A DNA stretch of 10,962 nucleotides, from the NCBI GenBank assembly GCA_018895675.1, contig JAHIOG010000598.1, positions 1 through 10,962 of the forward strand, in the 5' to 3' direction. The notes below the pieces were generated by a model that made no database searches, was not told the origin of the DNA, and saw only the letters and a program-made list of their open reading frames with translations. Source of the stretch: a bacterium (lineage in GTDB: Bacteria; Fidelibacterota; UBA2242). The translations under genes and the position numbers were made by a program. Numbering within the stretch: the stretch's first letter is position 1; each line of letters opens with the position of its first letter. This document shows, piece after piece, positions 6,832 through 10,962 of this stretch.

Positions 6832-7362
6832 CTAGTCTAAAAATAGATACGGACGCCATTCTTGCAGTGGCGCCCCGGCAAACCGCTGCAACGTATGAAT
6901 TTTATGAGGTCGCTTCGGCTCAGATTTCAACGATATATTTGTTTCTTCTAAACGGTTGTCTCCCTTTTTATTATTACAACGTATACAGGCAGTAACCAGA
7001 TTATTCCAGGTGTCTTTTCCACCTAACACTTTTGGGATAATATGATCAATAGTCAGAGGCACATCACGCGCTCCACAATACTGACAAGTATGATTATCTC
7101 TGCGAAAGATATTTGCCTTATTCAACACGGCATACCAGCTATTTAGTTTGATATATTTATGAATCCTGATAATTGTCGGAACAGGAAAAGCGTCAGTTAC
7201 AGTGCGTAAAACCTGGTGATCAACAGTCTTGACCATACTGGCTTTTTGTTCAATCAATAATACAATAGCCCGCTTTACATCACAAATATGAAGTGGCTCA
7301 TACGTCTGATTCAATACCAGAACACTGCGATGTATGAGTGATGTTTTCGCAGGCGCATTCAT
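6832..7362 (-). CDS. HNH endonuclease-domain protein
   Basis: Member of the small HNH family that begins with VLVLNQTYEPL, widespread as a chromosomal gene in many bacteria, with no agreed physiological role. The 176 residues have an N-terminal domain of about 80 residues (VLVLNQTYEPLHICDVKRAI at 14-33). The HNH/zinc domain follows: CQYC at 93-96, the catalytic DH of TIDHIIPK at 106-107, GGKDTWNNLV with N121, and CIRC at 126-129 followed by NNKKGD. All metal-binding and HNH residues are present, so it is probably an active or at least nucleic-acid-binding nuclease (inference). The ATG overlaps the murE stop by one base (TAATG), so translation is probably coupled to murE. No partner methylase, toxin-antitoxin or phage gene is nearby, which argues against a restriction or prophage role. 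It could act in DNA or RNA repair, but this is not shown. Confidence 0.88.
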   Translation of the reverse strand: MNAPAKTSLIHRSVLVLNQTYEPLHICDVKRAIVLLIEQKASMVKTVDHQVLRTVTDAFPVPTIIRIHKYIKLNSWYAVLNKANIFRRDNHTCQYCGARDVPLTIDHIIPKVLGGKDTWNNLVTACIRCNNKKGDNRLEETNISLKSEPKRPHKIHTLQRFAGAPLQEWRPYLFLD

Positions 7363-8861
7363 TACTTATCCAATCGGGCTTCTTTGATCTTCGTTTGAAG
7401 AATTTTTTCAGCAATTTCGACATCGTTAAAATGGATTGTACTGTCTTTTAGTGTCTGAGTGGTTTCATGACCTTTTCCGGCGATCAGTACAAGATCCTGA
7501 GCTTCGGCGATGTCGATGGCATATTGTATCGCTTCATGTCTGTCATGAATAACCGTATAATCGTAAGAATCAGTATTTTGAATACCTTTGACAATTTGTT
7601 CGGCAATTACATCAGGATCTTCCGTCCGCGGATTATCATCCGTAATAACCGCCACATCGCTCAATTCTTCCACAATCGCCGCCATTTGGGGGCGTTTACT
7701 ATGGTCACGATCACCACCACATCCGAAGACTGTAATAATACGACTGGGATTCATCGACTTCGCGGCGTTTAAGACCTTCACGAGTCCATCCGGTGTGTGG
7801 GCATAATCAACAATAACTGTAAAATCCTGCCCGTGGTTGATAGATTGAAAACGACCCGCAACAATAATCTCTTTTTCAAGTCCGGTTTTTATATCTTCAA
7901 GGCTGATATCCTGATCTAAAATTGAAGAGACCGCTGCCAGCATATTATAAAGATTAAACATTCCTCTTAGTTTTGCATGAACATCGATCTCGCCATTTGG
8001 CGTCACTAACCTGAACCGTGTTCCATTGCCACCCATGTCGATATTTTTCGCTGTAACATCCGCGGGATATTCAATACCAAAGGTTACTTTTTTTGCTTTT
8101 GCCGCTTCAATGAAATGATTCACCGATGGATCATCAACATTAACAATCACAGTTTTGTCGGGAGCTATGCTGCCAAACCAGCGTAATTTTGCCGCCCGGT
8201 ATGCATCCATTGTTCTATGCCAATCCAGATGATCCTGAGTAAAATTTGTCCAGACGCCGACCTCATATTCCATGCCGGATACCCGGTGGAAATCCACGCC
8301 GTGTGAAGACACTTCCATCACACAGTATTCGACGGATTGATCTTTCATATTCGTGAATATTTCCTGCAGATCCGGCGGTTCAGGCGTGGTATCTTTCGAT
8401 TGATAAACCTTTCCGTTAATTTTATAATATAGAGTTCCAATTAATCCCGTGCGGTACTTTTGTGATAAAATACTGTCAACGATATGAGCAGTCGTTGTTT
8501 TCCCGTTTGTACCGGTAATTCCGATCAATTTGAATGATTTTGACGGATGACGATAAAACTCACCAGCCACAAGCGCCAGAGCCAGGCGCGTATCAGGAAC
8601 GATAATTTTTACGACCCCATCCGGCACGTCTATATCTTTTTGTACCAATACAGCTGACGCACCCGCCTCGATTGCATCCGAAACAAAAGGATGACCATCC
8701 GGTAATTCTATTTTATCCAATTGAGTATAAATATTTATTGCCACGTAAAGATAATCCTTTTCAACCCGAAGCGGGTCATATACTACGCCTTTAATGTCCG
8801 GATTGTAACTCCCGACTACCTGCTTTTCCGAAAAATTACTTATGAGCCGGTCCAGTTTCAT
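7362..8861 (-). CDS. murE: UDP-MurNAc-tripeptide synthetase (meso-diaminopimelate-adding)
   Basis: ATP-dependent Mur ligase that adds meso-diaminopimelate to UDP-MurNAc-L-Ala-D-Glu in cytoplasmic peptidoglycan precursor synthesis. From the chosen start it has 499 residues, normal for MurE. The P-loop GTNGKTT is at 117-123. The substrate-binding region TTPEPPDLQ lies at about 158-166. K225 in AYRAAKLRWF fits the carbamylated lysine. The specificity motif DNPR at 409-412 marks meso-DAP rather than lysine use, and GKGHETTQ at 462-469 is also conserved. The frame can be extended to a TTG at 8879, but ATG 8861 has a strong GAAGGAA Shine-Dalgarno at 8871-8877 with 9-base spacing and begins at MKLDRLI, where the family normally starts, so it is preferred. 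It lies 34 bases after lysA and overlaps the HNH gene by one base. It is not in a murE-murF division cluster here. Confidence 0.97.
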   Translation of the reverse strand: MKLDRLISNFSEKQVVGSYNPDIKGVVYDPLRVEKDYLYVAINIYTQLDKIELPDGHPFVSDAIEAGASAVLVQKDIDVPDGVVKIIVPDTRLALALVAGEFYRHPSKSFKLIGITGTNGKTTTAHIVDSILSQKYRTGLIGTLYYKINGKVYQSKDTTPEPPDLQEIFTNMKDQSVEYCVMEVSSHGVDFHRVSGMEYEVGVWTNFTQDHLDWHRTMDAYRAAKLRWFGSIAPDKTVIVNVDDPSVNHFIEAAKAKKVTFGIEYPADVTAKNIDMGGNGTRFRLVTPNGEIDVHAKLRGMFNLYNMLAAVSSILDQDISLEDIKTGLEKEIIVAGRFQSINHGQDFTVIVDYAHTPDGLVKVLNAAKSMNPSRIITVFGCGGDRDHSKRPQMAAIVEELSDVAVITDDNPRTEDPDVIAEQIVKGIQNTDSYDYTVIHDRHEAIQYAIDIAEAQDLVLIAGKGHETTQTLKDSTIHFNDVEIAEKILQTKIKEARLDK

Positions 8862-8895
8862 TACATTAAATTCCTTCAAATCCCATTAATAATTG

Positions 8896-10125
8896 CTACA
8901 ACGTTTGTATTCTGCTCATATAATCGTCGAATACCTCACGACGTGTTATCAATTTATCCTTACCATCAACAACAGCAACTTCCGCCGGGCGAAAGCGCAA
9001 ATTGTAAGGCATAGACATAACATTGCCATAAGCTCCGGCCTGAGTAAAGACCGCCAGATCACCCTCTTCGGTCAATGGCAACATGCGATCTTTTGCAAAG
9101 ATATCGGTGTTCTCACAGATTTGCCCACAGATATCTGCTGTTATGCTCGGTGCCTCATTTTCTTTTCCATCGATGATAATAGAATGTTGAGCGCCATAAA
9201 GCGCCGACCTGATCAGAGTATTAAACCCGGCGTCAATACCAATAAATGTACGATAGCCTTCCTTTATACCGGTAACGCGACTGACCATGATTCCGGTATC
9301 GCCAACGAGATACCGTCCGGGTTCAAGCGCCAATGTCGGATTCCCCAGTTTTAATTCCATTACTTTTTTTCGAAAAATATTCAAGGTGTTTTTGCCTACT
9401 TTTTCAATATCAAGTGTTTCACCATCACCAAAATAGGGAATTCCAAGTCCGCCTCCCATATCGATAAACTCAAAATTAATTCCTAATTCGGAGCTAATTT
9501 CACCCAATTCATTCAGAAATAATTCCAGCATGTTGGGAAAATGGTCAGCATCAAGAACACCGGAACCTGTCATCATATGAGCGCCAAACCGTTTTATACC
9601 GGCGTCAATAGCATTTTTATATGCCGTTACAGCTTTTTCATAAGGAACGCCGAATTTTGCTTTATCGCCGCCGGTTGTTATCTCTTCGTATTTCCCCTTT
9701 CCTTTTCCCGGATTAATACGATATGTAATCATCTCCGGAGTGCCAATTTTCAACAACCGGTATAGTGTTGAAATGTCATCCAAATTGATTTTAGCGCCGG
9801 AATCAAACGCTGCTTTCAGATCATCATGGCTCTCATAATTTCCGGTGTACAAAATATTTTCGGGTTTTACTCCCGCCTGCAATGCTAGTTTCAATTCCCC
9901 GGGACTTACGCAATCCATTCCATAGCCTTCTTCGACAAAGACATCCAATATTGCCGGGTGACAATTGGCTTTCATCGCATAATAGAAGTCAACACTGACA
10001 TCATCGGAACGAAAAGCTGTTTTTAGCCGTTGAGCATTTTCATGTATTCTTGAAAAATCATAGACATACAACGGCGTGCCGTATTTTTCTGCCAGTTCCT
10101 GAACGGATATTCCTGAAATAATCAT
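8896..10125 (-). CDS. lysA: Diaminopimelate decarboxylase
   Basis: PLP enzyme that decarboxylates meso-diaminopimelate to L-lysine, the last lysine step. The 409 residues are of normal length for the alanine-racemase-fold decarboxylase family. K52 in YYAMKANCHP is the Schiff-base lysine. MDCVSPGELK follows at 70-79, MGGGLGIPYF at 223-232, ALEPGRYLVGDTG at 266-278, CENTD at 337-341 (usual CESGD) and AGAYG at 363-367. At the usual HxHxGS site the sequence is HMMTGS (183-188), so the His that normally stacks on the PLP ring is Met185; this may mark a subfamily. ATG 10125 has a CAGGAAC Shine-Dalgarno 7 bases upstream. It heads the nine-gene run with a promoter candidate in the gap before it. No lysine riboswitch is visible, and the leader looks too short for one. 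Related decarboxylases such as carboxynorspermidine decarboxylase are less likely. Confidence 0.93.
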   Translation of the reverse strand: MIISGISVQELAEKYGTPLYVYDFSRIHENAQRLKTAFRSDDVSVDFYYAMKANCHPAILDVFVEEGYGMDCVSPGELKLALQAGVKPENILYTGNYESHDDLKAAFDSGAKINLDDISTLYRLLKIGTPEMITYRINPGKGKGKYEEITTGGDKAKFGVPYEKAVTAYKNAIDAGIKRFGAHMMTGSGVLDADHFPNMLELFLNELGEISSELGINFEFIDMGGGLGIPYFGDGETLDIEKVGKNTLNIFRKKVMELKLGNPTLALEPGRYLVGDTGIMVSRVTGIKEGYRTFIGIDAGFNTLIRSALYGAQHSIIIDGKENEAPSITADICGQICENTDIFAKDRMLPLTEEGDLAVFTQAGAYGNVMSMPYNLRFRPAEVAVVDGKDKLITRREVFDDYMSRIQTL

Positions 10126-10197
10126 CTATGTTCCTGTTTTTTCAATTAAATGCAAAAATCACTTCTGCTTACATTCTATCCAAATTACAATCGAGTG

Positions 10198-10226
10198 AAT
10201 TTATTCTCTAAGGGTTCGGTTAACAA
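10198..10226 (-). promoter_or_regulatory. Candidate sigma-70-type promoter for the lysA-rpsA run
   Basis: Minus-strand TTGTTA (10221-10226), a 17-base spacer and TAAATT (10198-10203) match four of six bases at each consensus box with ideal spacing. It would give a leader of about 65 bases before the lysA ATG. The 166-base gap (10126-10291) holds no gene. A second -10-like TAGAAT occurs closer to lysA but lacks a matching -35. Confidence 0.35.
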
Positions 10227-10291
10227 GAAAAAACACTTTGAATCAGAAGTCCATAATGATCTGCGTTAGATCAAAAAAATAATCGAAATGC

Positions 10292-10756
10292 TTACATGAT
10301 AACTTTCACAAAGTTCTCATCGATTTCTAATTGCATGGATTCAAAGCTTTCGATTTTCAATGTGTGTTCAAAACATCCTTTTCTGAGACAACCTGAAATT
10401 TCACCTTCTCCCGGTAAAATCATCGTAAATACCGGCGCCGAACAGCTGTTACAGGACTCCGTCTCACTGACTAAAGTGGTACCGCAATGCGGACAGGAAA
10501 AACCGACAACTTCCCCATCGGGAATATCAATATCGGAACTGTGCTTGTAGCTTCCAAATTCCGGGTCAAGATATATCAATCCTTCTCTGTCCTGCCATCT
10601 CATTTTTACACAGATTGATTTCAGATTGTGTATTTTCACTTTATCACTCATTAAATCACAACCTTTGGGACAATGAGCGGTCTGTATATTCACCGTCCGG
10701 ACCCGACTAACTACGGATGTCTTTGATAATTGCACATCTTTTAATCTTTCACCCAT
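10292..10756 (-). CDS. Zinc-ribbon protein of unknown function
   Basis: I do not recognise this gene. From the chosen start it encodes 154 residues without signal peptide or membrane segment, so it is probably cytoplasmic. Nine cysteines are grouped: CPKGC (29-33), a single C49, CPHC (88-91), CNSC (102-105) and CLRKGC followed by FEH (123-131). CPHC with CNSC is a classic four-cysteine zinc ribbon with a 10-residue knuckle spacing. The CPKGC and CLRKGC pairs could form a second metal site (inference). The middle part (MRWQDREGLIYLDPEFGSYK) is polar and aromatic. The frame can be extended to a TTG at 10771, but the Shine-Dalgarno AAAGGA at 10763-10768 lies within that extension and 6 bases before ATG 10756, so 10756 is preferred. 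It is separated from lysA by 166 bases, so it may be its own unit. It could be a structural zinc protein, nucleic-acid binder or redox-linked metal protein. Confidence 0.75.
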   Translation of the reverse strand: MGERLKDVQLSKTSVVSRVRTVNIQTAHCPKGCDLMSDKVKIHNLKSICVKMRWQDREGLIYLDPEFGSYKHSSDIDIPDGEVVGFSCPHCGTTLVSETESCNSCSAPVFTMILPGEGEISGCLRKGCFEHTLKIESFESMQLEIDENFVKVIM

Positions 10757-10826
10757 ATCTTTTCCTTTCAAAAAAATCAGATGGTAAGTTAATCAATTCT
10801 CAGGATATATTACAAAAGTGATTTTC

Positions 10827-10845
10827 CATTATTATGTAAATAATG
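10827..10845. repeat. AT-rich inverted repeat in the leader of the zinc-ribbon gene
   Basis: CATTATT and AATAATG form a perfect 7-base inverted repeat around ATGTA. It lies between the candidate promoter and the zinc-ribbon gene. It could be an operator half-site pair or a weak hairpin; such AT-rich palindromes also arise by chance. Confidence 0.3.
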
Positions 10846-10927
10846 ATCCTTTATACTTAATCTTTGTAATCCCAAATCAACAGAAGTTCCCCCGAAATTG
10901 GAAATCCCTTATAACGCAATATTTTGT

Positions 10928-10955
10928 ATTTTAAGATGATAAAACACATTGACAA
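10928..10955 (-). promoter_or_regulatory. Candidate sigma-70-type promoter for the zinc-ribbon gene
   Basis: Minus-strand TTGTCA (10950-10955), a 16-base spacer and TAAAAT (10928-10933) match five of six bases at each consensus box. It would leave a leader of about 165 bases before the ATG at 10756. The 206-base stretch 10757-10962 shows no supported gene. One minus-strand frame stays open for about 35 codons from the window edge, but its composition is not convincing. Confidence 0.45.
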
Positions 10956-10962
10956 GTGGAAT

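Noticed and set aside
8862..8879. TTG start that would lengthen MurE by six residues
   Set aside because: The extension contains the GAAGGAA Shine-Dalgarno of ATG 8861, and the family normally begins at the MKL position.
10126..10220. Lysine riboswitch ahead of lysA
   Set aside because: No multi-helix leader architecture or L-box-like conserved segments can be seen, and the leader after the candidate promoter is too short for one.
10257..10273. Inverted repeat TGATCT-GCGTT-AGATCA next to a run of A/T, considered as a terminator after the zinc-ribbon gene
   Set aside because: On the minus strand the T-run comes before the hairpin instead of after it, and the stem is only six mostly weak pairs, so it does not have terminator geometry.
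10757..10771. TTG start that would lengthen the zinc-ribbon protein by five residues
   Set aside because: The extension contains the AAAGGA Shine-Dalgarno correctly spaced for ATG 10756.
10852..10961. Minus-strand frame open for about 35 codons from the right edge, considered as the tail of an upstream gene
   Set aside because: No recognisable motif, unconvincing composition, and it overlaps the best promoter candidate; too short to support.

Overview
The window is an ordinary-looking stretch of bacterial chromosome in which every supported gene lies on the minus strand, so transcription runs from high to low coordinates. In that order the genes are: an unrecognised zinc-ribbon protein, lysA, murE, an HNH-domain protein, trpS, scpA, scpB, an RluB/RsuA-family pseudouridine synthase, cmk, rpsA and, running off the left edge, a YbbR-like membrane-anchored protein. 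I see no mobile element, CRISPR array, tRNA, rRNA or phage-like module.

Organism: a diderm-type bacterium making meso-diaminopimelate peptidoglycan (MurE carries the DNPR specificity motif and LysA is present), with moderate to low G+C content judged by eye. Most starts have clear AAGGA-type Shine-Dalgarno sequences, which argues against typical Bacteroidetes. The TrpRS has the cysteine pattern of the Fe-S cluster type known from Thermotoga, which suggests an anaerobic or microaerophilic lineage. An uncultured relative of the FCB group is plausible, but this is inference and the phylum cannot be fixed from the sequence alone.

Layout: The right end (about 10292-10962) holds a small nine-cysteine protein behind a good promoter candidate. 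A 166-base gap with a second promoter candidate precedes a tightly packed run of nine genes from lysA to rpsA. Spacings in this run are 34, -1, 12, 3, -20, about -47, 62 and 78 bases, and several starts probably depend on translational coupling. A strong symmetrical hairpin after rpsA marks the likely end of the run, before the YbbR-like gene.

How the genes fit together: lysA and murE act at the meso-diaminopimelate branch point (lysine versus cell wall). trpS, the pseudouridine synthase and rpsA serve translation, cmk serves pyrimidine nucleotide supply, and scpA/scpB are the kleisin and winged-helix partners of SMC in chromosome segregation. The scpA-scpB-rluB and cmk-rpsA neighbourhoods are known conserved associations.

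The most notable points are the Fe-S type cysteine motif in TrpRS, the charge-segregated N- and C-terminal extensions of ribosomal protein S1 with four KKTTKK repeats, a Met in place of the usual PLP-stacking His in LysA, a possible 18-codon upstream ORF overlapping the rpsA start, and the unknown zinc-ribbon protein. I found no convincing new multi-gene system.
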